NCBI RefSeq assembly: GCF_000247695.1
Contig: NW_004624843.1
Span: forward strand, 4,990,604-5,054,603
DNA length: 64,000 bases
Direction of reading: 5' to 3'
DNA from: Heterocephalus glaber
Lineage: Eukaryota; Chordata; Mammalia; Rodentia; Bathyergidae
The translations under genes and the position numbers were made by a program. This document shows positions 11,035 through 22,912 of this stretch, in pieces. The notes beneath the pieces are model-generated. The model ran no database searches. It was not told the DNA's origin and was given only the letters and a program-made list of their open reading frames with translations. The first letter of the stretch is position 1. Each line of letters opens with the position of its first letter.

Positions 11035-11215
11035 AGGTATGCAGCTGGTAAATACACTTTAAAATCTCCAGATAGCTTCTTAGAAAACAACAATGCCTGG
11101 ATACCATCCCAGAGATTCTGATTATAGTTGATCTAGAGTGAGGCTTGGCATTGGTACTTTAGAAAAGCTCCTCGGAAATCCAAGGATTCTGCTGTGTAGC
11201 CAGGTTGGACTGCTG
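11035..11215 (+). repeat. MER5A-like hAT DNA transposon relic
   Basis: The segment runs 'ctccagatagcttcttagaa', 'aacaatgcctggataccatc', 'cagagattctgattatag', then 'ttggcattggtactttagaa'. This follows the order of the non-autonomous Charlie element MER5A. Terminal inverted repeats are not clear. Confidence 0.5.
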
Positions 11216-11638
11216 TGGGGCCAGACCCAACTGTCCTCTTCTCACTGTGCTCTGCCTCTCCCCGTACATAGCAGCGTGCGCAGAAATATAGGGGATGTTG
11301 GAACAAGTTAAATGACACTAAGGGAGGAAAAACAAGGGAAATATAATGGGATAAAAAACAAAAAGCAAGGGGAGCTATTTTAGATTAAAAAACACCAAAA
11401 AAGATATAATAAAAAATAACGTATTAACCCTGATGAAATCCTAGACTGGGAAAAAATATAGTAACATTGAAATTTAGACTGGATATTTAATTAATACTTT
11501 GAAATTCCTGTTAATTTTTTAAGGTGGAAATGTCCTTATTCTTGGGAGATTCATGTGACGTTTTGGGGGCAAAGTATGCTAATGTCTAGCTTACTTTCAA
11601 ATGTTTTAGTTCAGAAAAAGGATAAACAACTCCTAAGG

Positions 11639-11680
11639 TGTGTGTGCGCGTGCACACACGTGTGTACGCGCACACACACA
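11639..11680. repeat. Alternating purine-pyrimidine microsatellite, near-palindromic
   Basis: The (GT)/(GC) half passes into (AC)/(GC), as in tgtgtgcgcgtgcacacacg and then tgtgtacgcgcacacacaca. All 42 bases alternate purine and pyrimidine, and the tract is close to self-complementary. It could therefore adopt Z-DNA or a hairpin. Confidence 0.85.
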
Positions 11681-11689
11681 GGGAGATGG

Positions 11690-13360
11690 TAGTGAATGTA
11701 GCAGAATGTTAACGTTGGTGAATCTGTGTGTACTTGTAACAAAGCTTTCAGTTTTCCACTATATTTTAAAATATTCAAAATGAAAAAAGTTGAGTGAAAA
11801 ACTATGCCTTATGTTACTGAGTGAGAAACACTGTTGTGTTCTTCAGTGTAAGTGTGGATTCCAGGAACTGCCATTGCTACTCTCCACTCTGGCTTCAGTG
11901 TTCTAGAGTATAAAATCACTGCTGTCTTTTGTTCAAAGCTAGCATGGTTAGGCTTGCTATTTTATTTGGGCATCATTTCTAGTAATTATTTCTATTCAGT
12001 GCATCAATTTTATTTCCCAGTGTATCACACAAGGTGTCAGTAAAGAAAATACTAGATAAAGATTTTTAAATTATTCAAGTAACCATAGACTAAGAGAACC
12101 TTGGGAAATGAATGAAGCCTTCACATATTTTGGCAAAAACAATTGTTTTTATGAACACATTGCAAAAGTCAAACAGAATGAGGCTGTTATATCATTGCTG
12201 TCATATAATTTTGTCAACAATTATGCAAAAACCTTCTTCATCCGTTCTAAGCAGTACGTGCTTGCACTAATAACCAAAGTCTGTTACACATAAAATAAAT
12301 TGATTTTTCCCACTCTAATCTATGAAACTTGGTCTCCACCCTTACGCTATGATCCACCTTCTCTGTAAATTATCTCCAGGTGTCTTGTTTAATCTCTGAC
12401 CTGGCAGGGAGCAGGCATTCAGTTATGTCAGCCTGGGTGGTGGAAAGAGTAGTGGACTTGGGGGGAGGTGGCCAAGGATGGGGTCCCCCACTGTGCTTCT
12501 GAAGTCAGGGGGTTGGGCAGATTATGTCAGAAGATCCTTGCGGCTAAAAGGTGCTATGAGTGAATATATTTTCACTGCTAGTAAGGATTCAGTGCGATAG
12601 GCTGTGATGAGTCATGAACATGAATGGCGTGGGGATCTTCCGTTGGCACAGGTCTGTCTCTCAGAACCATCACAGCCACTGCAACTTACCTTGCCCCTGT
12701 TTCTCCCTGTATTTATCCACCCAGCATTATGGAGTGACTGCTGGTCGGGATGCTGTGCTGGGCCCAGTTCATGCAAAAGCGATTCCTGCTCTCTCCTGTC
12801 TCCTCCCATCCTTCCTAGCCCAGGTACGCTGTGTAGCCCTCCCCTCAGTCCTTACTGATTGGGGAGCTCTTCGAGTCCCTCTATGGAGAGGCCTGCTGCT
12901 CCCACCTTCCTTCCTCTTTGCCCCGAAGCTGACTCCAGAGCTGCTTGGTTTGACCATCGGCAGGTTAATCCCAGTTGCAATAATTTGTGTGAATTACTTG
13001 GCAGTGAAGTCTTCTTATCTCACTACACAGAGGCCCCACTATATTGCCTCTGTGTCTGACAAGCTCTTTTGTGGGTTTTCGCTAAAGCATTCACGGCCGT
13101 CTCATCTCTGCCGTGGTGCTCCCAGTTGCAGCTGCTCCAGGATCCAGGCCTGACCACTACCCGTGATGCTCTTGTGCTGTACCTCAGATTGTCTGAACTG
13201 CAGACACAGCGCAGGGTCAGCCTGCCACGTCCTGCTTGTCCATCTCCTCACCCTGACCCCGTCTTCTTTAGCAGCAGTGACTGGAGGGTCAGAAACATTA
13301 TGTTGCTCACAAGACATGACTTTGGCTTATCTTGAGGTTTTATTTATTTATTGTTTATGC
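11690..13360 (+). other. Intronic stretch without named features
   Basis: A 179-codon frame at 12614-13153 has no recognisable domain and overlaps frames on both strands, so I do not call it a gene. Near 12715-12790 there is a phrase ('tggagtgactgctggtcggg') like the ancient 'tattgagcacctac' repeats seen elsewhere in the window. Confidence 0.5.
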
Positions 13361-13364
13361 TTTA

Positions 13365-13460
13365 TTAGTCCATGTTTGCAGTACATAATGATTATATTCA
13401 TCACGGGGAGTTGGTACAGGTACATAAAACATCTTGATTTTATTGTTCATCCCTGTGGCC
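13365..13460 (-). repeat. Short L1 3'-end copy (lineage-specific)
   Basis: It contains 'gtttgcagtacataatgatt', then 'catcacggggagttggtaca', then 'ggtacataaaacatcttgat'. The same core occurs at 14370-14455 and 51105-51175. Its form (T-rich left edge, 'tggggagttggta' block) resembles the reverse complement of an L1 3' terminus, so I read it as a very short antisense L1 tail. Confidence 0.55.
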
Positions 13461-14124
13461 ATAAATGTATTTGTGAATTAGAGTCCTTTTCAGATTCTAT
13501 TTTGTGATGCCTAGTGCTTTTTAACTTTAAACAGCCTCTTTTCCACAAATGGGTTTTTGTGTATGTAGATAATATCTACTGAAATTTCTATAATTGAATT
13601 AGAACTAAGACATTTAAAAATATTATTGCAAAATAAAGATACATCTACTTGTGTTTCTGTGTACATTTAAGGAAAATTTTGGATGCTAATGATTTGTTGA
13701 GTGTCAGTGAGGTTAATATAGTTTCAGTAGGTATAGCCACAGTGAAAATACTGTTAATCTCTAAAGGCACTTAGTTATACTTTAAATCTAGTATCTAGAA
13801 CATTCTGGCAAAGACAAGAACACATAAGCATGCATTCAGCCCGGGTTTTCTGAAGGGGCCGTGGTCTCTCTGGTGCTGCTGTCTGACGGCGCTATGGAGA
13901 CTGTGGAAATGGGTGGACCTGCTGTGTTTGGCCTGCTTGGTCTGCTGACCCCCACATTATTCTCAGGAAGGCACGGGAATGAGAAAGGCAGAGAAAGACT
14001 GGGTGTTGTTAAATAGTTTCTTGGCCTTGGATGCCCACTGACTGCACCTCAAGCTTGGAGAAGCTCTGCTGAAGTTGTTAGCTGATGCTGGGTGGGATTT
14101 TAGTGAATACCACTTGGAAATTCA

Positions 14125-14233
14125 CCACTTTTTCATTTGTTTGCTTGAACTTGTGATTTTCCTGCCCCAGCCTCTCAGAACCTGGAATTACAAGCGTGTA
14201 CCACCACAGCTGGCTTTAAAAAAAAAAAAAAAA
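14125..14233 (-). repeat. B1-like SINE fragment, antisense
   Basis: 'cctgccccagcctctcagaa' then 'ggaattacaagcgtgtacca' and 'ccacagctggct' is the reverse complement of a B1 5' half. An A-run at 14218-14233 follows. Confidence 0.6.
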
Positions 14234-14349
14234 TTAAATGGTTATTAGATTTCTTTTCCTTTGTTTATTCTGTGGAGTGCTAAAATTTTGTTCAGTTGTA
14301 GACCTGTTCATACCTTATTTTGCTATTTGTGTCCTGGTCTGTATGCACC

Positions 14350-14490
14350 TTAATTTTTTATTTTAATTTTTATCAGTCCGTGTTTGCAGTACATAATGAT
14401 GACATTCATCGTGGGGCACTGGTACAGGTGCATAACACATCTTAATTTGTTTTCATCCTAGTCTCCTGTCTTCCCTCCCCCGCATCTCTT
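14350..14490 (-). repeat. Short L1 3'-end copy, second instance
   Basis: This is the longest of the three sister copies, running from 'tttttatcagtccgtgtttg' through 'cataatgatgacattcatcg' to 'taacacatcttaatttg'. A pyrimidine-rich run follows, into which an ID element inserted. Confidence 0.6.
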
Positions 14491-14506
14491 GGTCCCCTTC
14501 CCTTTT

Positions 14507-14594
14507 TTGTGTGTTTTTTTTGGTACCGGGGATCAAACTGAGGTCCTTGTGCTTGCACAGCAGGCGGCGAAACCACTGAGCTAAAGCCCTGGCC
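14507..14594 (-). mobile_element. ID-type SINE
   Basis: Complete antisense copy with an exact 16-base target-site duplication, ggtccccttccctttt, at 14491-14506 and 14595-14610. Its A-tail is interrupted (tttttgtgtgttttttttgg). Confidence 0.93.
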
Positions 14595-15596
14595 GGTCCC
14601 CTTCCCTTTTGCAAGATCTTAATTTATCAAGCCTATTTACATTGTGAACTATAGTCTTAGGTCCTCTTAATGTGTTTTGTAGCTTATAGCATTATCTTGC
14701 ACATTTCTTATGAGGAAAATTTGATTCTTTTTAATATTATTTGAAAGAAAAATTTTTCTAGCATTTCTCCACAGGCTACTGTTGATAGAGAATGAAACTA
14801 TTGCCATGTGTATCTTAACTGGATACTTAATGCTATTATTATTTCTAATAGTTTTATAGTTGGTTATTTTGACATTCAAAATATAAAATAGTTTTGTCTG
14901 CAAATAATAATTTTGCAACCTCTCATTTATTACCTTATTTCATTGGCTATCCCTGTAAGAACTGCGTTATATAATAGTAGTAACTGCCGTGTTCTGGACT
15001 TCAGTGGGAATGCCTCCAGTATTACACCCTCGAGCACAGTGCTACACCGTGCGTCTTCTCCTTTACTAAGTTTTTGTTTGAATGAATGTTGAATCTTTTA
15101 AAAAGTGCCCTTTGAGCCTCTTCCAAAGTGCTCCCCCAGCCTTTGGCCCGATAGTATGATGAGATAAAATCCTGAATAATTCTTGCATCCTTCATATCCC
15201 TGTGGCCCTCATTTGTCATGGTATGTGATGTGCTTGTAACTCAGTTACGTTCACCACTAATTTATTTACGATGTTTGGATTTGAAATCCAAAGTGAGATG
15301 AGTCTATGTAGTGTCTTTTTATTATGCTGTCTTCATTGTACTTTGGCATTAGGCTCTGTTCACTTTGTAGGAAGAATTAGAAAGCCTTTCTTTTGTTTTT
15401 ATTGCTTTGGAACAGTTAGAAAAGCATTGAGAGCAATCAAGTGTTCCCAGTGAAAGAAATCATACGCGAAGCATGGGCTAGAGCTTTTTTTAGTTGGCAG
15501 CTTTCATGACCTCTAATGACTATTGATTTTTATAGTATTTTTTTCTTTTATTGTATTAATTTTGATATTCTATACTTTACCAAAGATCATGTATTT

Positions 15597-15683
15597 TTTG
15601 TTTGTTTTTGGTACCGCGGATCGAATTCGGGTCCTTGCGCTTGCGAGGCAGGCGTCGGAACTACTGAGCTAAATCCCCGGCCC
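15597..15683 (-). mobile_element. ID-type SINE
   Basis: Complete copy with an exact 16-base target-site duplication caaagatcatgtattt at 15581-15596 and 15684-15699. The GGTACC motif reads 'ggtaccgcgg'. Confidence 0.93.
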
Positions 15684-15806
15684 CAAAGATCATGTATTTA
15701 AAGCACATGTTTGAGTGTGTACTTTCCTCTACACCTGTGATCATATACTTTTCAATTTCCCCCTCAGTTTTTCCAGTAGCTAGTGACTTTCCTATTATTT
15801 ATTCTT

Positions 15807-15901
15807 TTTTGTTATTGTTTTTGTTTTTGTACTGGGGATCAAACTCAGGTCCTTGTGCTTGCGCAGCAGGCAGCGAAACCACTGAGCTAAATCCCCAGCC
15901 C
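15807..15901 (-). mobile_element. ID-type SINE
   Basis: Antisense copy 123 bases beyond the previous one and in the same orientation. The target-site duplication cctattatttattctt (15791-15806) returns with one change at 15902-15917. The tail is interspersed with g (ttgttattgtttttg). Confidence 0.92.
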
Positions 15902-16175
15902 CCTATTATTTGTTCTTAATGTAAGTAATCTCTACTTTTGCCTTTTATTACTGAAGACTTTCTTTCAGATATAGTAAGGCCGAGGTGGTCAGGTGCAGTT
16001 GCAGATGCAGATTGGAGTTCACAATAGACTTGCAAGCTGGAATTGTAGTTTTGGGAACCCTTAAAGGACTACTGTGCCCTAAGAGTTCCTACAGGACTCT
16101 CAGAGGATACACCTGTCTGTTCTGCTGCTACCTAGGTTTGCCTTCTTTAGAGCAAGAAACATAAAAATGTCTGTG

Positions 16176-16800
16176 AGTTAAAAAAAAATTTTTTTATTGT
16201 GGTAAAATTACATATCGTGAAAGTTACCATGTTAACCCTTTCTGAATGTTTAATTTAGTGGTATTAATTGTATGCCCTGTATTGTGCAACTATTACCACT
16301 ATTTTCAAAGTTTGTCATCAGCCCAAACAAAAGCTTTTTAGCAACTAAGCAACAACCTTTCATTTCCCTTTCTGCCCATCCCCGATAACCACTTACCTAC
16401 TTCCTGTCTACACCAATTTGCCTATTTTAAATATTTCATATAAGTGAGATCAGCCAATATTTGTCCTTTTGTGTCTGGCTTATTTCACTTAGTGTAGTGT
16501 TTTCAAGGTTCAGTTGTGTTCTGCCAGATACCAGAATATCATCTCTTTCTTTGGCTGAATAACATTCCATTTGCGTACACTACATTTTGTTCATCCATGT
16601 TTGTGGACATTTGAGTTGTTTCCACCTTTCAGCCCTTTAGTCATTTGAATAACGAATGATGCTGAAATGGACATTGGTGTGCAAGTATCTGCGTCTCTGT
16701 TTTCAATTCTTTTAAAACCTGTATATAAATGAGTATATAAATGAGTAGAATTGCTGGATCACACAAGTTCTGTGTTCAGCCTTTGGATGAATGTGAGGGT
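16176..16800 (-). mobile_element. Old mammalian L1 (L1M) 3' end
   Basis: Antisense 3' end of an L1M element: 'attgtggtaaaattacat', 'ggcttatttcacttagtgta', 'ttgagttgtttccacctttc' and 'agaattgctggatca' occur in the right order. The last is the complement of the ORF2p C-terminal coding region. Diverged and without frame. Confidence 0.82.
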
Positions 16801-17974
16801 TTTTTAAATGGAATCTTTATAGAGAATAATTGGTAGAGGGAGTTAACAGAAATAGAAAATCAAGATGAGTTGTAAGAAATCTTGATATAATAATTACATC
16901 TGTTCTTCGAAATATAACTGGAGCTCTTTTTCAGGATTATTCTTTCTGCTTCCTTCTTTTCTTCTTTTCCTTTTTATCCTGCAGTCATCCCTGCCTGCTT
17001 GCCTGTTTCTCGTGTACCCGGGGCCTTGGGCTGTAGGATATTCTTTTAACATTACAAATTCTTCATGTGCCAGAACATGCTCTGTCCCGCTTTCCCCGGC
17101 ACCTGCAGGAAGACATGCCTGTCAGCCGTCCTCTAGCATGTTTAACATGAAATTATTGGAACAGAAACTAAAGGAAATAATTTCTCACAAATGTTGTTCA
17201 TCTTGTCTGGAATAGGGGCCCACGGCCTCTAGGTGCCACTCACTGTGTGCCTGTCCTTCTCCTTGGAGGTGAGTGAAGACCAGAAGGTGGCCAGAGTCAC
17301 TGTTCTCTAGGCTCTTGCTGCACACTTCCAGCTTCATCCTGGGCTCCTTGGATTGTTTTATAACCCCCTTCCTTGGGCTGACTAGCAGTGGAAAAGGAAG
17401 AACAACTTGCCTGAGTGGCGGTGTCCTTTTCTCCTCATTTCCCCTTCTGTACTCATGGGACTACAGTCACCCTCAGGCTCTCTCTTGGTGGTGTCCACTC
17501 TTTTCTCCTCTGGTGCTTCCCAGGCCAGGCCAGTCTGTGCTAGTGCCAAGGTGTGAATGCAGGGTTCATCTCTGCTTACAGTTACACTGCCATAGAGATG
17601 ATAGACTCTGGCCCTGGGCGGGGCCTGCGAGAGGATATACTCTTCTTGACGTGTAATGCTCCACCACTGGTGGCTCTCACTGAGGCACTTTATGTTATGA
17701 CAAAGACTTTGTGACACGGGATGAACATATAGATTTGCTCTTAGCCCACAGGGTGGACTTGAATTTTGTTTGATGCTAATAATACTAGCCCACCAGATAA
17801 CCTGGCTTTTTCTTGCTGATCAGAAGTGCTCATTAACAGATATATGTTTTTGATTTTTAAAAAGCATAGAAAAATAATTATAGATGCAGTTGTTATTAAA
17901 AAAATACTTCAAAGTGTGAGCTTCTCGGTAGAAACAAATTTTTAAAAATCTGTTTTAAAAATCTGCTATGATTA
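16801..17974 (+). other. Intronic stretch without named features
   Basis: No repeat or gene identified. Frames of 111-127 codons on opposite strands near 17273-17717 mirror each other and show no domain. Confidence 0.5.
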
Positions 17975-18090
17975 AAAGGTTAGAAGCCACTGATCTAGTT
18001 CAACCCTTTTGTTTTACAGGCAAGGAAACTGAGGCTCAGAGAAGTTACATGGCTTGTCCAGTGCCCCACAGAAAGGTAGTGAGTTTATAA
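17975..18090 (-). repeat. MIR SINE relic, antisense
   Basis: The diagnostic MIR core is seen in reverse: 'ttttacaggcaaggaaactg', 'aggctcagagaagttacatg', 'gcttgtccagtgccccacag'. This is the best preserved MIR in the window. Confidence 0.85.
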
Positions 18091-19757
18091 AAGAAAAATA
18101 CCTATATCCATAGCAATGACAATTCCTCCAATAGGTTATATTATTTAAAGAACAAATCAGTTTATTTCTGTGCAGATGTCTTACACATTGTTCATTGCCC
18201 ATCTAGTGTCTGTTTCCCTTTTCCCTTCTCTTCACCCAGAGTTTCATCTGGGCATCTATCTGCTCCTTCCCCAGATCCCTCGAACTTCGTACACAGTTGG
18301 CCCTGCTGCTGGGCTGGTCTTGGTTGCCTGACAGAGCTGTGGTGTCTGCAGGGGCCTGTGCTGCAGTGGGAGTGCTCTCCTCTGTGCTGCCCACTTGTGT
18401 AGCACCAGCCACGTGTGGCTGTTGAGCACTTGAAATAGAACTGGGGTGACCGAGGAACTGAAATTTTTGTTTCAGCTCATTTTATTCTGAATAGCTGTCT
18501 GTGGATGGTGACCTTTGCATTGGGCATTGCAGCCTCCTACCACTGCCTCTTCCCCTAGCTCGTGACTAAGCCGTCCAGTCAGGTTGAGTCCTACTTAGGA
18601 CTCCGGGGCATACACAGTTTCTTGATGGACGTGAACAAGGAAACACTCGGGTGTAATGACTATCAGCAGCTCCCCCGAGACTTGCTAGGTATTGTGGGCA
18701 GAAGAGTGGGGCATCAGAAAAGGCTGGGGCCCCACACTAGGCCCTGGGTCAGCTGACCTTGAACCCTTCCCTGCCTCTGCACTCAGCGCCCTGAGCCAGT
18801 GAGTCACCTGTGTTAGGTAAGCCAGTGGAGTTGAGTTCTTCTGTCATTCTGGCCACGAGCAGCCGAGCACATACAAAGGTTCTGGCAGGCTCATGCTTTA
18901 GCTGAGGCTTTGAGCCCTGGTGGGCATTCCCATGAGCAGAGCTTACAACCTGGGGAAAGGGCTGGCTGGTGAAGAGCTGTGTGAACCAGGCTCCACTTCA
19001 CAGACAAATCGTTTTTCTGGTTCCAAGGTTTTCATGTATAAGTGGGCACTGTACTATTTTATACCTCCGAGAACAGGAGCTCCAGTGGGATATGCATGAC
19101 AGGCTTTATTTGTTAGGGAAAGAAAGGTGAATGCAAGGCAAAATCTAGGTGCTTGTCCTTGAGGTGTATGCAGTCCTTCAGAGGAGAGACAGTGGCAACA
19201 CTCCTGCCTGCTCTAGACCCCGTTAGTGGGAATTGCCCTGGTAAAGTGGTAAATGCAGTATGACTACACCACCTGGATCCTGCTTTAACCACAAGTGGAC
19301 TCCTGACTGCTGGAGAACCAGCACATCGACAGGACACTGGCCCAGCAGATGTTTTCTCCAGGGCTGCAATGTTGCATGGAGTCAGGGAACAAAGTTACTA
19401 AGGAACAGGGGGTGCTGGTAACCACGCAGTATCCTAGAGAGGACAGGTTTGCAGGGGGAGGGACCATTCAGAGAGGAAGGCGACAGGGTAAAGGAAGGTA
19501 AGAGGAAGAGGGAGGGAGGAAAAGAAGGTGATATGTTCTCTAGGGCTTGAAGGGGTGTGGGGTTTGCCAGGTAGAAGAGGGTGAAGAATATTCTCAGTGT
19601 GAGCAGGCCCCAGGTGGGTGGAAGTGAGAATAGTGCAGGGTGGGCCGGGGAGATGCTGGAGCGGAGGCTTTGCAGAGTTAGCTGTGGCTGCTAGGAGGCC
19701 TTGGTCATGGAGAGGAGCCTGAGATGGCTACAGAAAGGAGACTGAGGCAAACATCTA
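18091..19757 (+). other. Intronic stretch, mostly unannotated
   Basis: Near 18400-18480 the phrase 'cgtgtggctgttgagcact' resembles an old mammalian DNA-transposon relic, too degraded to name. The rest shows nothing recognisable; 19480-19530 is purine-rich. Confidence 0.45.
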
Positions 19758-19771
19758 CCAGAACAAAAAGG

Positions 19772-19869
19772 TGTGGGGCCGGGGATTTAGCTCAGTGGTT
19801 CCGCCGCCTGCCTTGCAAGTGGAAGAACCCGAGTTCAATCCCTGGTACCAAAAAAAAAAAATGCTTGCT
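19772..19869 (+). mobile_element. ID-type SINE, sense
   Basis: Near-consensus copy beginning ggggccggggatttag. The target-site duplication ccagaacaaaaagg is exact at 19758-19771 and 19870-19883. Eight extra bases (tgcttgct) lie between the A-tail and the duplicate, probably tail-derived or transduced. Confidence 0.93.
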
Positions 19870-19883
19870 CCAGAACAAAAAGG

Positions 19884-22336
19884 CAAAAAAAGGAGACCAA
19901 TTGTTAGAAAGAGGGGAGGATGTGTAAGACCTGAGAGCAGTGACAGCTGCAGCAGGAAGAGGAGAGGCCAGTAAGGCATCTCAGGGCTAGGACTGACAGA
20001 ATTCGGTAGCAGAGTAGATATGAGACTTGGCAGAGGAGAATTCAAGAGTGAAGGTAATGTGATTTCTAGTGGGGCAACTGCAGCGGTGCTGAGATTCTTA
20101 CATGAAAAAAAAATAAGACTAAGAATGGGACGAGCAGTGAATTCAGCTTCTGATCATATGTTGGGCTTGAGTTTCACAGGGGACATTCTGGTTGTGACAC
20201 CACTAGGTGACTGAAAATGGAAATATAGGCCCATAAGAGGGGGGGGGTGGTAACAGTTACCCAGCTGCACATTATTAACTGAAGCTATGGGAAATCAGTG
20301 AGCTTCTCAAGTAGATATATTACAGCTGGAATTGCCCGAAGAGCTCACTGGCCTGGAAAGCTGGTAGATAGGGAAAGCTCAGGGGCAGGAGTAGGCGCCG
20401 GGAACCAACTACAGTAGGGTTTGAGAGCCTTGTACAATCCTAGAAGACAAGTATTTGGAAGGAAGAAGCAGTGATGAGTATTTTCAGGAAATGAATGTCT
20501 CTCTTTTAGTGGATGTCAGTTGATTGAAGGCCCTTGCATTTAAAAAGACTAATTCTCGTAGTTCTTTAAAGTCAGCCTTTATTCAGGGAAGACACCCTGC
20601 CCATTTTGTATTCAGCTGTAACAATGGAATGGAAAAGAGAAGTTCAATTTGGAGCTTATTGTATACAGTGTATATATGATAAAATGTGTCCAGAATGTGT
20701 ATAACTCCGGAAACTCTGGGATCGGCTCTATGGAGGCATCCTCACTTCTCCCTTCTTGCTTTCAGAGGCTGTTTGTGAAGTTAGATTCCAGGCCTTCAGG
20801 CTCCCCTGGAAAAAAGCTGCCCTTCCCTTCTACTTCTGGTCAGCGTCACACAGGCTTATTCAACTGAGTTATGAAGCCTTTGATGTAACTTGGTACTTAG
20901 CCCCCTTCCTTAAAGTTTTGTGTATTTTTTCCCTTTGTTAGAGACCCCTTTCTTACCACTGTGCAGAATTACATGTGCCTACAGATTCATCCTGTTGGCA
21001 CTGATTACCCTTTGGATCACTTGAAATAATTCCCATCTCCTTTGAGAACTACCAGGAAGGAGGTTCAAGTCATGCAGCAACATGCCAAAGAGAATCTTTG
21101 CCTGACTAACAGACTTGGAGAATGATGGTTATAACCTGCTGAGATTTTCAAAAAATTGTTCAAGATTCCACGTCAACCTATTGGATAAAAACTGGGCTGT
21201 GTGCCTCTGGTTGGGGAGAGGGAACCAAGAACTGCCTCCCTGTGGTTATAGGAGGCCCATTGTTAAGGACAGATGTTAACATTTTATAACAGAAAACTGT
21301 CCATGGATTTCAGATAATGCTTCAAACCAGAATCCAAAAACACCTCTGAAAAACGCCCCATTAAAAAAGTGAATGTGTCACCCCTGTCCCTTTAAGTGGA
21401 ACCCTTCTTTCACCCTGTACACTCTTTCTCTAGAACCTGGAATGAAAGCTCAGCTCCACAGTACATTCCTTCTCTCTGCCCCTCTGTTAACAACCCTCCC
21501 ATGGCCAGTCCCCCGGCTCTGACTCCTCTGCTTCAGCCAGAAGCAGTGATTGGAAAGAAACTTGGCAGGCCTGTTTCCGATGCTCCTATCGGCCCTCCTC
21601 CTTCAGGCCCTTTTGGCACCTGCTTCTGCAGCTCAGGGTGCTACTGCGTGGCCTCTGCAGTTTACCCAGGCCATGTTGCACCTTAGTGCCAGGTACGGTG
21701 CTCCCTGGGGCCACCCTGGTGCAGTGGGGCCAGGATCCAGACCTGCCTGGCTGGCCTTGTTTACCAGAGAAGAGGGTTCCAACAAAATGTGGCAACACTC
21801 TTAGTAGGAAAAAAGTACTGAGCTAGTGCTTTTGCCAGTCATTCTTACCTCTTTGTGCTTCATTTTCCTTATTTGTAAAAAACCTTTGCAGTAAATACCT
21901 GCCTTGACTGTTTCACATGTTCTTGCATAAATCAAATGAGGTAATGGAAGGCAAAGTGCCTTAAAAAGAATAAAGCCCAGCATTCCCTTATGGGCATTTT
22001 CCAACCTTTCTTTCAAGCTTGTTGGCCCTGAAAGTAACCAGTATCACAGGAACCTTCCTGCCGAGGTTCTCAGAGCGCGTGGTGTTTGGGATGAGTTTGA
22101 GCAGTTTTCTGGCTGCTGTTGTCCACCAGGGCCTCCTGTCTACTTCGCCAGCCTTTGCTCCCAAACCTGCCTCTCAGACCTCAGCACCGTGCTGGACTTC
22201 GTGTTGTTCTTAAGCATTCCCTTCTGTCTTCTGCCCTGTGTGCCTATGCTTCCTGTTTTTTAGCCACAAATACTTCTCAGTTCCCTGGCACCTCCTGTGA
22301 AAATGCCTCCTGTTCTTCTAATGCCACCTGTTACTT
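19884..22336 (+). other. Intronic stretch without named features
   Basis: A G-run at 20240-20247 is the only simple repeat. I identify no gene or known element. Segments near 20950-21350 look as though they may belong to an old element, but I cannot place them. Confidence 0.4.
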
Positions 22337-22912
22337 TAGATGTGCATTAGCCTTCTGTCACTATGTAACAAATTGCTGGAATCTTAGTGGCTTGAAACAA
22401 CACATCTGTTATCCCAGTTTCTGTGAGTCAGGAATCGGTGTGGCTCATCTTTGTCCTCTCTGCGCTCTTCACAGGCTGCAGCCTTCATCATCTGAAGGCT
22501 CGATGGAGAGATCTCTTTCTAAGCTCCTGGCTGTTGGCCAGCCAATTCCATGCAGGCTTTGTCCACCAGCCTGTCTGTGTGGCAGCTGGCTTCATGAGAT
22601 CGAGAGAGAGTCAACTATCAAGATAGAAGTTACAGGGCCCGGAATGGAGTTCAGTAATAGAGCTCTTCTTCCGTATGCATGAGGTCCTGGCTTCAATCCC
22701 CAATACCAAGACAAAACAGAAATGTAGAAAAGATGGAGGTTACAATCCTGTGTACCCCAGTTGTGGAAGTGACATCCTGTCATCTTTGCTATATCCTGTT
22801 GGTTAGAAGCAAGTCACAGGTCTGCCCACATTTGAAGGGTGAGGGTTATATAAGGATGTGAAGACCAGAAAGGTGGGCATTGTTGGGGGCCTAGAGTCTG
22901 TTGGCCACAGAT
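22337..22912 (+). mobile_element. MLT1-type MaLR LTR relic
   Basis: The sequence follows the MLT1 solo-LTR order: 'tgtcactatgtaacaaattg', 'cttagtggcttgaaacaaca', 'gtttctgtgagtcaggaatc', 'tggaagtgacatcctgtcat', 'attgttgggggcctagagtc'. MaLRs are long-extinct non-autonomous relatives of ERV-L. An older-type ID SINE is inserted at 22636-22728. No coding capacity remains; a 187-codon frame crossing it is accidental. Confidence 0.8.
22636..22728 (+). mobile_element. Older-subfamily ID SINE
   Basis: Differs from the young family in having 'aatagagctcttcttccg' and 'tatgcatgaggtcctggctt', closer to classic rodent ID (GTAGAGC, GCATG). The diverged target duplication (agatagaagttaca and agatggaggttaca) brackets it inside the MLT1-type LTR, giving a relative order of insertion. 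Confidence 0.75.

Noticed and set aside
12614..13153. Open frame of 179 codons on the + strand
   Set aside because: Overlapping frames exist on both strands, no domain is recognised and no splice or promoter signal supports it.
22119..22682. Open frame of 187 codons on the + strand
   Set aside because: It runs from unique intron into an MLT1-type LTR and ends in an ID element; no domain, and composition is not coding-like.
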